DNA of 64,000 nucleotides from Ptiloglossa arizonensis (lineage: Eukaryota > Arthropoda > Insecta > Hymenoptera > Colletidae). Positions 51,603 to 64,000 of the stretch are shown here, in pieces. The notes under the pieces were generated by a model. The model saw only the letters and a list, made by a program, of their open reading frames with translations. It made no database searches and had not been told where the DNA came from. A program made the translations under genes and the position numbers. Within the stretch, counting starts at the first letter, position 1. The number at the start of each line of letters is the position of its first letter. The stretch covers positions 20,729,501 through 20,793,500 of the forward strand of contig NC_135055.1 of assembly GCF_051014685.1 (NCBI RefSeq). Direction: 5' to 3'.

Positions 51603-54600
51603 TTAAAAGTCCATTACCTCCATTTTGAAGGGTTTACCCTGAAGCTTGTTGGGGACGATTTTCGTGATCGGTGGCGCGCTGTTGTTGTCGTCGTCGCTGT
51701 TTATGTCCTCGTCCTCCTCGGGGAAGTCTTCGAGCCGATCGTGGTACTCGTCCAGCTGTAAAATCGTTGGATCGTTTTGAAATTCGAACGCAGTGGACGG
51801 ACCAGGATCAAGGGTTTCGGGGGTGATCGATTCGTGAACAATCGCAGCTACGGGGCTATATATGCGTGATCGTTTCGCAACGTAGGCCCAAAACTAGCGC
51901 GTAGTTAACGACTCTGCCCGGTGAACACAGTGCGGTGCCATTTGAACTTGAAGCGACAAAGCGTTTCCTGCTACGGGTAATCGAGTAAATACGCATATCT
52001 AAGGTTTGCTTCTTTTTTCAGTGGTGACATCATCGTAACGGTGAGACACACGCAGAGCGAACGAAAGCCGAAGAGTAAAAAGATACTCTCTCCGTGACGC
52101 GGCAAAGCTCGTGTATTTCTCGTTTCAACTTGGCTCTCCCCCCCTCCCGCTCAGCTCGCTCCCCATGCTCGGTGAGAAACAACAGGTGCGAAGCGCGGTT
52201 ACACGAAGCTAAAAGCATTCCGTAAACATAGTATATTACGGACTCACGTGTAAAGGTAGCTACGGAAGAAGCGATTAATCGACGTTACCGCACACAGAAC
52301 GGACGCTTCCCTACAACTGCAGGTACGTCCAACGTGAATCTTTATACTCGTTCAAGCTTAACCAACGCACCTTGAGCACCCGTACCTCTCCATCCTTCGA
52401 TTAGCACAACCCGTGGTCTCGTCTCTTGGTGCGCCGATTAAGTCGTTCTCTACCGTGATGAAACTAGGTCGCTACGTTATCTAAGCGAGCGTATATGAAC
52501 GTGCTTCGTGTGTCTTTCTTTGAAAGTGATACTCGAGACGGGAAACGGTGATCGTTCAAGGTTATCGAATCGCCACGATCGATGAAACGGCCTTGAACGA
52601 TCAACACCTTCCGTCTCCAGTATTGACTGGCGTGGTTCGCCAAGATCCGTCGGCACGAATATCGTGAAGCGTTTCGACAATTTCGCGAGGTACGGTTGAT
52701 CGATTTAACCGGTAGATCTTGGTGGACCACACCGTGTAAGTTTCGGTGACGGTGAGGAGATTTTGTGATTGAAAGAAGTAAACAACAAAGTGATATACGT
52801 TATTCTTCTAGGTAGAGTGGTGTTGCCGATCGATCAACGAGCATAATTTTCGTTCGTGGGATTCCTTCGGTGGTGACACAAAAACTACCAAGATGTAGGA
52901 AAAGGAAGCACATAGATGCCGGTGCGTGTATACTCCTTGGAAGATATAGAGCGAGATCGCGAAGAGTGGCTGAATGTTTCGAGCACTGTGTAGCGTGTCA
53001 CGGATTTAGGTGTGTCTGTTGGAATACGTTGAGTGCGCCCAGAGTACCACCTCGCTGTACACATTTTTTCCATCGAGTATACGGAAATGTATATACGTAA
53101 AGTAGATAGAACGATTGGAAAAACACGTTGGTCGATGTTGATGAGTTAATAACAAAGGAAGACCTTGGCGGTCTACTCACATCAACGTCGCCCATCATTT
53201 CCTTCGTAGAGACTGTGGTATCGATGCGTCGTATACTGCCTTGGTGGATATCGACGTCCAACTTGACGCACTGAAACCGTCTCAAAAGAAAGACGATCGG
53301 TATTGGCGCGATGCCCGCGAATATGATGACGACAGCTATCGCCAGTACCCAGCTGGGGTAACTGGTTGCTACCGCTACACCCTGAAACGAACGCCGCGAC
53401 GATCAAGACACGTTCTGGACGCGACACTCGAGCTTCGAGTAGTTCGTCAAGGATTCGTGCTTACTTGCGAGGCGTCCCACGCCGAGTAATGTGGCTTTTT
53501 TATGAACATGGACGCTATGCTGGAAAGGAGGATACAAACCATAATTATGGGGGCGAGAAATCGCCAGGTAACTTGCCAGTAAGCTCCCGGTCTGTATCCC
53601 GTCATTTCCTCGATGTCTTTCGTGAACCTGGAAATTCCGAGATAAGAATTTTTAGTAATTGATCACCTCGTCCATTCGTTTCGTAATTATTACTTTTCGT
53701 GGCCGTAGATAAAGACGACGGAAATCATTTCCATGAGCGCGACCATCACCAGGCCTATGGTGCCGGCGAAACTATCGAACATTTTGAGCCAGTATTCTCC
53801 AGCACCGGTGCAGAAGATCAGACCGACGAAGAAACAAATGGTGCAAACCACCCCTGAGAGAGAAAGTAAGCTTTTTCGTTATAACGTTTTCACGATGCAA
53901 CGGAGAAGAGTGTGTCGATCGTACCTGTCATGTACTGCTTTTTTATCCTCTTGAATAGGTCTATGTCGAAGATGACGCACAGCATGCCTTCGAGTATACC
54001 GATCTGCGAGCCCAGACCGAGGGCTAGAAGCATCAGGAAGAATATACAGGACCAGAACGGAGCGCCAGGTAACTCGACAATCGCCTGTGTAAAGACTATG
54101 AAAGCCAGTCCCGTTCCTTCGGCGGCCTAACGATCGATCGATTTACAGACTGAACAGCGACAGAACGGAAGAAATGGAAATAGAAAAAACGAAGAAACCG
54201 TTTTTTTAATGCTCACGTTATCCAATTGCTCGCTGAGGCTACACCTGCTAAGCGTGAAGTTTACCGCTGACGCGTTAAATTTATTTACAATGTCCTCGTA
54301 CTCGTCCATGGTGATGTTCTCGTGAGCTATGTACCCGTTCTCGAAAAGCAAGTCTTTGTTACTGGAAAAGAGAAAACGAACGAGTGAGCGTCGCTCGACG
54401 GCAGCATGGTTCAGCGATGGCGATCGTCAAGATTTTGTTCGTTCGAAACGATTCGAAGAAATTTCTCCCGTTGTAATTTATACTGGCGTCGCTATCGTTC
54501 GATCGTGGCTTTTCGCGAAACAACAATTCGCGAAGGAAACGTCCGGCGTTTAAAGTTAAAGGTTCCATTCTCAATACAAAATGCGTCGTTTTACGCGATA

Positions 54601-57600
54601 AGAAATCGAAAGAAGCGTAGGAACGTGTCACGATCGGACGATAAACAGATACGTACGTCTGAGAATGCGCTATCAAAATTTCGAGTCAACTATCATTAAA
54701 TTCCGAGAAATCTCGACGCGCGTCGTACGTCTTTTTCCGAATTTTGCGTCAAAACGATAAATCGATACGTTGCCTGACCAAGGTGTTCGCAACCTAGCTC
54801 ACGTGTGTAAGAATTCTTCTTATCCGATTTTTTTCATCGTTGCACATCCACGGTTCCGACACGAGAAGAACGATATCGTCGAACGTTGAACGCTTTCGAG
54901 AACGCGATGAAAAATGTTTTCATCGTTTCGACCCGGTACCGTGACGATGCCTCTCGAAGGTATCGTTAGGTATTCGAGGGAATACGAGTAACGCTACGAT
55001 ACGTAACGTTGCTTGGCAACAACGACGCTGTGCGCGCGCGTCACCGATTCGCCATCGCCGTTTTCGGTCAAAGTTACAAGAAGATTACCTGGCGACGCAC
55101 TTATCGACATTCGTCATCGCCTTGAAGCCCAGAATGGCGAATATAACGACGCTCGCGTAAATAGCTGTGAAGGCGTTACAACTGCTGACCAGGATCACAT
55201 CCCGGACGCAGTTGTTGTCCGGGGTGTTGTAAGACCCGAACGCGATCAACGAGCCGAACGCTAGCCCGAAACTGTAAAAAACCTGCGTCGCTGCGTCGAG
55301 CCAGACCGTCGGCTCTAACAGTTTCTCGATCTGCGTGACAAAGGAACAACGATTGAAAGCCATCTCGCAACGCGACCAAACGAAACGGAAGAACGACACG
55401 GAAGTGGATTTAATTACCTTTGGCGTGTACATATGGGCCAATCCAGCGCTGGCACCTTTTAACGTTATTCCACGAATAAAAAAGATAGTAAGCACCAAAT
55501 ACGGGAACATGGATGTAAAATATACCACCTTTAAATCAAGCAAAGAAATAAGTCGTTGACACAGTATCTGACTTTTGCTTTTATTCGAGGAGGAGTAATA
55601 AATACGTGGGGGGCAGGTCGGGGAGGTCGGAGAAAGCAAACTCGGGTGTCCTCGCAAGGAAAAGAAATGAAGCAATCGAACAGTGTCGCGTTCCTTTACC
55701 TTTCCGGAGGACTGTATTCCCTTCATCACGATAAAGAAGACGACGACCCAACTCAACAGCAAACAAAGGACGATCCACCACTTGAGACTCTGTCCAGCTT
55801 CGATCGACGGTGCCGCGTCCAACGTGGTTCGGTACCAAAAATAGGCAGTTTCGGAACTCCTGACACATTCCTCGACCGGCTTCCCACCGACTTCCGGACA
55901 CTTCGCCCAGGGTAACGGTTCCTAAATTAAAATCGTCGATGTGATCTCAGCGATACGGGATAACGCGTAGACACACCGTCGCGTGGAAAACGTGCACCGC
56001 GTAAGCTACATCTATCTCCGCTGTTCGAAATCTACGTCATGCGCGACGCGTGCTGCGTTTCGTTCTTGTTTCGTGCACGAGCGCGATACAATCTCGTTTG
56101 CACGCGAGATACGAATATTGTAATTGTCAGAGGGGTACTTACGCCGAATTTAATCGTGACCGCCTATCGGTGCGCGCAGCGTGAAACACAAAAACCCAAT
56201 GTTATTCGTACGATCGTAAAATCGGCATTATTCCGGCGATCGAGCGAAAAACGAGAAGAACCTAGCGTGTCGTTTTTTCCCTCGCTGGCGATCGACGGAA
56301 TACAGGGGCCTCGATCGATCGTTACCGTCGACCAACTCGGGATACTTACCTCGAGCGAGTTGAAAAGATAGTAGAAACACCAGGTGATGATGACGTTATA
56401 GTAAAGCGCTACGAAGAAGGTGACGATGCAAGACGCTATTCCTATGCCGCCTAGCCACGGGTGTATCGTGTTCCATACACCAAGGGCACCTTGCCGCATA
56501 CGTTGACCGAGACCCAGCTCGATCAAAAAGAGGGGTACACCCTCTAGGATTAGCATCACGAAAAAGGGGATGAGAAAGGCACCTGAAAAGCGTCCCGTTC
56601 TTTTTCTCTCTCTCTCTCTCTTTCTCTGTCCTCGTTTCTCGTTCGAAGCGATCTACTTCTCTTCTTATTCGTTCGTGTAAAATAATATCGTTCCCCTCGC
56701 CGTCCAACCCCCGCCACCCGTCCCAGGGATCCTCTTGTTCCAACCGACCCCTTATTACCGAATGAATGCGCAACCCGTTCCTCTGTTAATCTCTCTCCCG
56801 TTTGGCAGAGCTCTCCGTGTGTCCCTGCTCAGAGAACGTTCTCCGTTCCCCCTTTTCTTTTTTTTTTTTTTTCTTTTTTCGCGGCCGTCTAGTTCGAGGC
56901 AGCCGCAGCCCGAGTGTCTGGTTCGGTATTGATCGTGTGACGTGTACCAGTACGTAGGTAACTACGTACCGGTTCGATCTTGGCTGGTCCGTGTTTTTTC
57001 GCCACGGACCGAGAGCATTTCGGTAGCGCGTATTGATCAACCGAGGACACACGCTGCCCGCGGTATTCTATTTCCCGCGAAACGGCGCCCCTATGGAAAA
57101 CTACCTCGTTGCTAATTCACGATACCGAGAGGGGAGCGAGACGGTCTACCTACGCGCGAAATGGCGACGCGACGAATCGAACGGATTTCCACGTGCATCG
57201 AAATAAACGAACGATGAAGGGGGGAAGAGGGGTGGGGGAGGGAAAAAATAACAACGATCCACGTGCATCGAGATCAATGGCGGGTGTCCGAGGGGGGAAA
57301 AGAACGAGCGGTACACCGAAACGAACGCGATGATCGAATAATCGGGCAACGTTCGGGACCCTGGTTCCCCCTCCCCCTCTCTCCTACGCGCGATTTAAAC
57401 GCTGACCGGGAAGAATGTCATTCGTTGGCCGGTTATTGTGCAAACACAAACAGTCGTATCGTTCGGTGAGTGGATACGCGTGTCCACAGGCGGAGTTTGG
57501 GAAGCCGTTCTCCTTTGCTTCATTGGTAACCCAGGCGCGGGTGGATGGGTACGCGGGTCTCGCGCGGATAGAATGGTAAAAATCGATCGGTGCGCGTCGG

Positions 57601-59107
57601 ACGTCGGCGTCGGCCTCGAACGTCGGTGTCGTGTCGCGGCACGGGGAAAATTCCATTGAGAGCGGTAGAGTAGGCCGTGCCGCGCCGCGCCGCTCGGATT
57701 TTTCGTACAGGGAGTAGCGGGACTTATCGATTCGCGAACCCGGTACCCGAGATATCCGAGGGACGAACCTGACGAGCCTCCACCGATACGAAAGTTTTAC
57801 CCTTCGTTTCGTTCGGTCGAGCGCACACCCCCTTGTCTCCTCTCTTCGTTCGGAGAGGTCGGAACCGTCACGGGACATCGGGCGATCTAGCTCGATTCGT
57901 GCGAGAATATCTCGGGCATCTATGGACACGGCGAGTACGCGTCTCTTCGGACGAAACGCAGACCGATCTAAGCGTTCTGCGCAGCGGGAGAACCGACCGC
58001 TGGGAATTCGCTCGGTCGCCTCGTATGGAAACTTCCGTTGCGAAATATTCGCGTGGGCGTCCTCCAGACTTAGCGGTCGCGTAAACCGCGGATCGTTCGT
58101 GACGTAACGACCCGAGACGGGCAACCTCGTGATTTGATTCGCGGTCCGGGTCCGCCACCCTCGCAGCTGCGCCACCGTGAACGCGTACGCGCCATCTAGA
58201 TGCGCGCCAGCCGAGCGACGCGGTTCCGTTCCGCTTGTCGCGGCGTCGCCTCGCTTTTCATCGCGGTGGATTTAATCGAGTTACGCGACCGAGGCATAGG
58301 TCGCGGGTCGAGAGATGACGATCGGGGAGGGTTCAAGGGCGCGTTTTATAGGATCTTATCGTTTCCACGGGTTCCATTCCGTGGGTTTCGTGGGACGAGG
58401 GGAACGGGCGAGGTAGAACGGAACGCGGTTCCGCGAACGCGACGTTTCGTAGGTAAGCGTCGCGGTCGGACGCGTATAATCAACGATGCGCGCATATAGA
58501 TGCGTGTGTATTTTTAAGCGGGCTCGGTGGCGCGCGAATATCCATTACGTAGCTCGAATAGTCGCACGGAACGGCCCTAGATTTCGTTATCGAGCGCGAA
58601 ACGAACGATCAATAGCGATTGCTCCTGGTGGAATAGTAAATTTACGAAGAGACTGATGCAACTCGCGCGAGCTAGGGGCATTTGTCGCGAGGATAGCCAG
58701 AACCGGGTCTGAAACGATATCTACGTTTCGGAAGCAGCTGGCCAGGAGAGAACGGAGAACGTTACGACACGAGGTGTCTTTTGTTTGCGAAACACAGGGG
58801 GAGATTCGTGGTCCCTGAGTCGAGCCACGTGACAAGGTTTCGTCGCGAGTCGCTTACCTCCACCGTTCTGTTGGCACAGGTAAGGGAACCTCCAGATATT
58901 TCCAAGTCCCACGCTGTAACCGATAATACTGAGGAAAAATTGCATCTTGCCGCTCCATTCCGCTCTGTTGTCCTCCTTGGTCTCTTGACCGTTGGCAGCA
59001 TTTTGAGTACCGCTCACCACGATCGTCACGTTCTGGCCCGCCTGGCGGTTCTCGTTCAACGGGGCCAACTCGTGCCCATTCCTCGAGGACTCGTTCTTCA
59101 CTACCAT
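51603..59107 (-). CDS. SLC6 sodium-coupled transporter, SLC6A15/SLC6A17-like
   Basis: Eleven coding exons in transcript order: 59107..58858, 56582..56350, 55921..55700, 55528..55418, 55330..55089, 54361..54217, 54126..53925, 53853..53694, 53627..53465, 53381..53181 and 51755..51603. They total 2082 nt (693 residues), all in phase. The family signature [19 protein letters not shown] forms TM1 (about 63-81). An extracellular cysteine pair sits at 169 and 180. [44 protein letters not shown] and [16 protein letters not shown] follow in the expected order. The intracellular C-tail is acidic ([16 protein letters not shown]). These blocks resemble the neutral-amino-acid carriers SLC6A15/A17 more than GABA or monoamine carriers. 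Substrate is inferred from family only. Intron 1 is 2.3 kb. The final MEV contains a possible donor (GAG|GTAATG), so a longer tail is possible. Confidence 0.93.
56605..56627. repeat. (TC)n tract next to the SLC6 exon 2 acceptor
   Basis: A TC-rich run 23 bases upstream of SLC6 exon 2 on the transcript's intronic side. On the sense strand it is GA-rich, so it is not the polypyrimidine tract. Confidence 0.85.
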
Positions 59108-62100
59108 GCTTCGACCCGGCTAGTCCCTCGTTTCAAACACGAATACGATTTCTCTCCCCGTGGGTGTCGTTCGACGTTTCTCCTCGTCGGGAACTTTCGT
59201 TCGCGGCGTGTCTCCGCACCACGATTCTCCGTTTCACCTGTTCGAGACGAGCGTGCGTTCGTCTCACGTACTCTGTACCGAGAAACGAGACTCGATGAAC
59301 GAGCACCGATATCGGCGATCGGGTGCACGCGTTTCGCGATCGAACGCGAAATTTCTCTTTTATCGAGAGCAACAACAGCGACGAACGAACAACCGAACGT
59401 TAACGACCGCGACGACGAAGACGTGGACGAGTACGAACCGTTACGGTTTCGATGAAAGGCCGAACAACGAGGATCTCTTGGCCGTTTAGTTATCTAATTG
59501 TAAGAATATCTCGTAAAATACGGTTAGAATTCGTATGGTCGTTTCCCCGTTGGAGTACGTATCCCTCAGGGTAACGCGGAAGGCATGATCGGCGCCGAGA
59601 ACACGGCGCCCGTTTCCTCTGCTCGACTCCTACGCGAGCTCGCGTTGCTTTTTCCGCGCACGGCGTAAACCGTAGTGGCGCGCGGCGAGTTATTATTTCG
59701 CGGTTGGTTCGTTTCGTACGGTTCGCGAAAACGTTGGCGAGTCGTTCTCTGGCTCGCGATCGATCGATCGCGAACGCGGGAAAATCGCGTGCGGTGTACC
59801 AGCGCGCGTCACTACCGGAACGAAGAGAGACCGCGTCGTTTCTACGCGGGATCGACGGAGACGAAGGATTACGATCCGGTCGTGTTCTCGCGCGCGCGAG
59901 AGGGTGGTGTGCGGTGTGTGTACAGGGTAGGCTAGAGGGGGAGAGCGAAAATTAACGATTGAAATTTCTATCTCGAGCGTTGAGTAGAATCGATAACGGC
60001 GACGCGGTTCGGCGACGAGGGAGAATCGTCGTGCATCGGACGCGATGTTTCCTCCGATTTGCTCGCAGCTCGTTTCGCGCGGTGATCGCTCCTCGCGGCC
60101 GTGAGAGGCTCTCTATCAACGGAAGAAGAATCGTAACGAGAACGGTGCGCACGTGCGAGCTCGCGAATCGGAAGATGCGAAACGGGGATGGTCGTAGGGT
60201 GACGCGCGTACGATGACCGTCGGGAAGAAGGCTTCGGTTGTTCGCGGAGCCGTGAGCATCGGTTCGGTTCTCGTTCGAGGGCGAAGCATCGATGATCGCG
60301 GCCGCGAATTTCGGCTCGATTGCGGCCAGCAACCGTCACAGGGTGAATATATATATATCACTGAACAACCGTCACGGAGAAATCGTCGATGGAAGCTCAC
60401 GTTTCACGACGCTGACCACTTCTTCCGCTATGTACCCCCGATATACTCTCGCCCCGATATTCACCACCTCACCCTTTCTTTTGTTTTCTCCTCTTTTTTC
60501 TTCCGTGAACGCTCGTCTCCTCGATCGCGTGTGACATAAGCTTCGACGTTACGCGGAACGTGTCTCGAATCGTGCGAAAATTTTCCCGACGACGTATCAA
60601 CGCGAAACGGCCGTAAACATCGTTCACGGGTGCTCCCCTCGCACGCTTCGTTTCGATTCCCTTGGTCGTCGTTCCACTGTTCCCTAGCGAAGGAGACGCA
60701 CGACAACGTATACGGTGAATCCGACGGTGTATCCGAGAACCGACTGGACTACGGTTCGTTCGGAATTATTTCGAGCGGATGACCCGCTGATCCAAACGAC
60801 GCTCGCTCGAACGTGAATAAGAGACGCGTGGACGGTGAAGAACCGAACGAACGATTTTCGGAGCCATGTAGCTCGGGTTCCGGTAGCCTCCCTCCTCGCG
60901 CGAACAACTAGTTTCCCTGGTAGCCGTTGCGCGACACGTTTCTCTCGTCTGGTCGAAATCCACCGTGTGGTGGAACGTGGGGGCACGGTGTCACCGATTC
61001 CGTTCTCGTTCTCCCGTTGCGGACCGCTACCGCGAATTCCTCCTCGAGTGTCTCTCGGTCGACCCTGGCGGCTGAAGAGAGCTCCGATCTGCGCGCCCCG
61101 TGCATACGAACGTCAATATCCGACTGAACCTAACCACCGTTGCGCGGCTGTATTGCGCGCGCGCGCGCTCAACGCTCGCACGCGAGGGAACCAACCGACG
61201 AACCGGACCCCGGAGCTTCGACGCGCTACGACAAAGCTTTCCACCGCTTTCAATCCCCGATTGGCCGTGGTAATTACGTGCATATGGCGCATACGCTCTT
61301 CCGTTCTCCCAATCGTCGGCTCTTCCACGCTTCCCCACGAAGCGAGACCGTTCGACGCGGTTCCCGAAGCGCACCAGTCTCCGCTCGCCGAACGGGAAGA
61401 AAATCGAAACACGATCCAACGACAACGATCACCGAAACGAACCGGACGGACGAACACCGAACGGATCGAAACGATCACCGCGATTTATCCCTGCGCAACC
61501 TTCCCCGAAAGAGGACGATTCTTTGACCTCCGTGTCTCTGGTCAACGCGTTCCGTCTCGTCCGAGGCACACGTGTGCGCGCGCGCGCCCGCGCGTTTCCT
61601 CGCTCGCCTCCGCATCGATCTTCGTCGCAGCCAATCCCCGCCATTTTCGTCCTCGACGCGATTACCCACTGATCTCGCACAATTTTACAACCGTCTTTGC
61701 CAACGGAATTTACGACGCGTACCACCGATTCTCGAATTAAATTACAAATCCGTACGTTTTCGCGCGCTTTACGTATTGTACGATATATACTTCGAGAAGC
61801 AGGTTTTTTTTTGCAATTCATCCCCTTCCGCGCGACCCGAGTTATAAGTTAGAAATCCCCTCGCCAACGAACGGCTACGTTTCTACGGAATCCAACCTGA
61901 CCCGTTTGGCTCGTCCCGGTCCAATTCGTACCCTTCGGTGGTTATCGCCGGATCCATCGTATCGAAGGTCAGTTCGTCGTCGACGACACCGGTGTGCTCG
62001 AATCGTTCACCCGGACGCGATAACGATTCGCGTGGTGAATTTTTTGCAATTCACGGTACGCTCGGTGAACACGGCTCGCGAGTAGACGTTGCATGTCACG

Positions 62101-63719
62101 GTAACTGGCACGAAATTTTCGCGGGCCGCAGCAAGCACTCGCGTACAGATGACGAGGGTACCCACTCATGAGAACTATCATCGACTCGACAATCGTGTCA
62201 AGGGCAGATTCTAACCGAGGCACGCCGAAGAAATCAATTTGTTTAATAAATATCTACCGCGGACACGACCGCCACCGCCACCGCCACGTATTTCCGATGC
62301 GACTGATTTCGTGCGAGCGCGAATTGCGACACGAATTGACCTTCGAACGATACGATTAATTTTCCATACTTTTCGTGCTCGGTGAGCGCGAAATCGAGAC
62401 GCGGTTCGCGAAAATCCGAAACGATTTTCATCGTGACCGATTCCTTTTTTTTTTCTCTTTTCGCCCGCGCCCACCGAACAGTACCGAGGAGACGGCAACG
62501 AATTGATAAGCGAACGAACATTGATTAACTGGAAGCGGTTCCAGTGGCCCTGGTCAGACAAGAGCGAACAATTCCACAGATTATATATACCCTACCGTAA
62601 AGTGTCTTACGTCACATCCTCATTCACGAACTTATTAATAACGAGACATTGTTTACGCGCAATTAATTTCGTGCCAAGCCGCGTACGCTGCGACACGTGG
62701 CTTCTTAAGGACGAAACGATGTAAAGGAAAGGGTTGCCGTGGCGAGTTACGCGGAACCTCCGTTTCGTTAACGCGGAATCGTCGCGCGTGTTGCGTAAGC
62801 GTGGCCACGGTTAGCTGGAATCGTCTGTGAAAATTCGTCTCGACGAGGGAAGTCCACGGGTTTAATTCTGTTTACGACATCGGTGTCTGCATGCGACAGG
62901 AATCCGCGCGGTTTCGTGACCGTGGACCGATTTTTAACGTAATTGTTGTACCGTCGGTCACGAGGTTCGTGATAACGAAGTTCGAGAGAAGGAAATATTT
63001 CTTTTTTTTTTCTTCTTCCGCGACTACGACTCATTTCTTTCCAAGAGAAATTGATATCTCGTTGCGGCGCACGGTTGAAAACAGTTTGCGAGAGTTGCCT
63101 CGTGATATCTTTTCGTACGTAACTAGCGTGTAACGAGCGCCGTGGTTCCGATGGGAACCTGGCCTAATGGATCCAGCGGTTCCTTCTTCGCAGCTAAATA
63201 TAGATTTCGCGCGAATAGAATCCTTTTCGCGATTGATTCGAGCGATACAAGCATCGTAGACGCTCCGGCGACGCAGTTTGCACGGTCTTACGTAAACATC
63301 GAATAATATTAACGGCGGTTCGAGGAGTGAAAAACGAACGAACCGAATGGGAGATCAAGGGGTGGAGTAGAGAGACGGTTTCGAAGCGGTAAGGTACAAC
63401 GTAACGTTAATAGGTGTATTCCCGGATCCGTGTACATTCGACTTGGTTAATAAAGAAGCATCGATGGCTGTCGTCTCCAAACTCGACGCGATCGAATGGC
63501 GTAACTTCCCGATCCTCGCTGACTAAGCTGACGTAATATGCACCGCTTACACGTTTCGTCGCTCCCGTAGGAAGAATACACGTACTAACTCGGTTAACTG
63601 TATAGAACCGGTGAATCCGAGGAATGCGAACAGTCGGTGTCAGCGAAATTATCGAGACGGTCGGTTCAGCCGTCGATACAACGTCGAATCGAGTCGAGAC
63701 TCCTCGGATACCGCTCCGT
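59108..63719. other. GC/CpG-rich spacer upstream of the SLC6 gene
   Basis: This should contain the SLC6 promoter and 5'UTR and the 3'UTR of the protease at 63720. It is very rich in CG, CGA and TCG words, so stop codons are rare and long overlapping frames appear on both strands. None has a recognisable domain or splice structure. An (AT)5-like patch near 60344-60357 is the only TATA-like block I noticed. A CCGCCA repeat sits at 62269-62286. Confidence 0.5.
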
Positions 63720-63979
63720 TTATTCGATGATGCAGTACGCCGCGTCTGAAACAACGTACTCGTCACGATTGTGCGAACGCAGCTTTCCCGCTTTCGATTA
63801 AATTGCGTATCGTAAAGATCCGTACCTCGGGTCACTGAAACAATCCAATCCACATAACCGCCGACTCTGCAGTTAACGCCACTTGTATAGCCGCAACCGC
63901 GACCGTAATTGATAATTCCAACGAGCACAAGTCGCCTGGTCGTAGGATTCTGCCAGAGAACTGGTCCACCGCTGTCCAT
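63720..63979 (-). CDS. Secreted trypsin-like serine protease (venom/CUB type), last two exons
   Basis: Two exons in transcript order, 63979..63826 and 63745..63720, cover the C-terminal end of a chymotrypsin-fold protease; the rest lies beyond the window. The first opens MDSGGPVLWQNPTTRR, containing the active-site serine (third residue), then GIINYGRGCG and GGYVDWIVSVT. It ends at CGA G|GTACGG. The second reads AAYCIIE and stop, and the shared codon (G|AC, Asp) keeps the frame. The last exon was found only from phase and its resemblance to the bee venom-protease tail. The exon-initial ATG is internal, not a start; an acceptor CCACAG precedes it. A methionine stands where most family members have the glycine of GDSGGP. 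Such proteases act in venom or haemolymph cascades; which applies here cannot be told from this fragment. Confidence 0.85.
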
Positions 63980-64000
63980 CTGTGGATCGAACCGAATCAA

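Noticed and set aside
55556..55915. 119-codon plus-strand frame
   Set aside because: Antisense of SLC6 exon 3 and intron 3. The sense strand explains the openness.
57384..58175. 263-codon minus-strand frame in SLC6 intron 1
   Set aside because: An Arg-rich composition artefact inside an intron of a gene whose flanking exons join in phase without it. No recognisable domain.
58781..59455. 224-codon plus-strand frame opposite SLC6 exon 1
   Set aside because: It is the antisense shadow of the TM1 exon plus GC-rich 5' flank. The minus-strand reading gives an unmistakable transporter.
60835..61740. 301-codon open frame on the plus strand
   Set aside because: It lies in CpG-rich DNA where stop codons are rare, with overlapping long frames on the other strand. 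The product is Arg/Ser/Thr-rich without any domain, and no splice structure supports it.
63977..63979. ATG of MDSGGP as a start codon for the protease
   Set aside because: It follows a splice acceptor, and the catalytic His/Asp and the conserved cysteine must lie upstream, so this is an internal exon.
1..64000. CRISPR arrays, operons, rRNA or phage-like modules
   Set aside because: No regularly spaced repeats, no polycistronic layout and no rRNA-like segments were seen. The window is ordinary intron-bearing insect DNA.

Overview
The window is animal nuclear DNA and almost certainly from a hymenopteran insect, most likely a bee. Every protein-coding gene is split by short GT-AG introns. The proteins read as insect or metazoan orthologues. 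The trypsin-like protease at the right edge has the QMDSGGPVLWQ active-site block and short C-terminal tail I associate, from memory, with bee venom-type serine proteases. Base composition shifts from AT-rich on the left to GC- and CpG-rich from about 46.5 kb, a mosaic seen in bee genomes. There is no bacterial, plasmid or viral signature.

I reconstructed ten protein-coding genes by joining exons at splice sites and checking the reading phase across every junction. Left to right they are: the 3' part of Aph-1 (+, gamma-secretase subunit, 1-647); MED17 (-, Mediator head subunit, 2049-4617, complete); an ACE/M2-family protein with its zinc motif destroyed and a C-terminal membrane anchor (+, 9573-12641); a large RUN+SH3 protein of the RUSC1/2 family (+, 15407-30275, with distant tiny 5' exons); the type II activin/BMP receptor punt (-, 36156-39154); the small bZIP C/EBP-gamma/Irbp18 (+, 40869-41404); the kappaB-Ras GTPase NKIRAS (+, 42523-43290); fatty acid 2-hydroxylase (-, 43715-46324); an SLC6 transporter of the SLC6A15/17 type (-, 51603-59107); and the last two exons of a secreted serine protease (-, 63720-63979, continuing off the right edge).

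The genes are not functionally co-ordinated; this is an ordinary eukaryotic neighbourhood. Aph-1/MED17 and NKIRAS/FA2H are tail-to-tail pairs, and the latter have predicted overlapping 3' ends. MED17/ACE-like and punt/CEBPG are divergent pairs. The long gene-poor stretches are the 5' introns of the ACE-like and RUSC genes, the 30.3-36.2 kb spacer, the likely long 3'UTR of the SLC6 gene (46.9-51.6 kb), and the GC-rich spacer at 59.1-63.7 kb.

The most interesting items are: the catalytically dead, membrane-anchored ACE-like protein; the RUSC gene's two-codon start exon and a phase-compatible alternative first exon; a weak donor in punt whose retained intron would make a kinase-less receptor; a tRNA-like hairpin beside punt; and a short inverted-repeat (MITE-like) insert in FA2H. 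I found no CRISPR array, operon or wholly new system.
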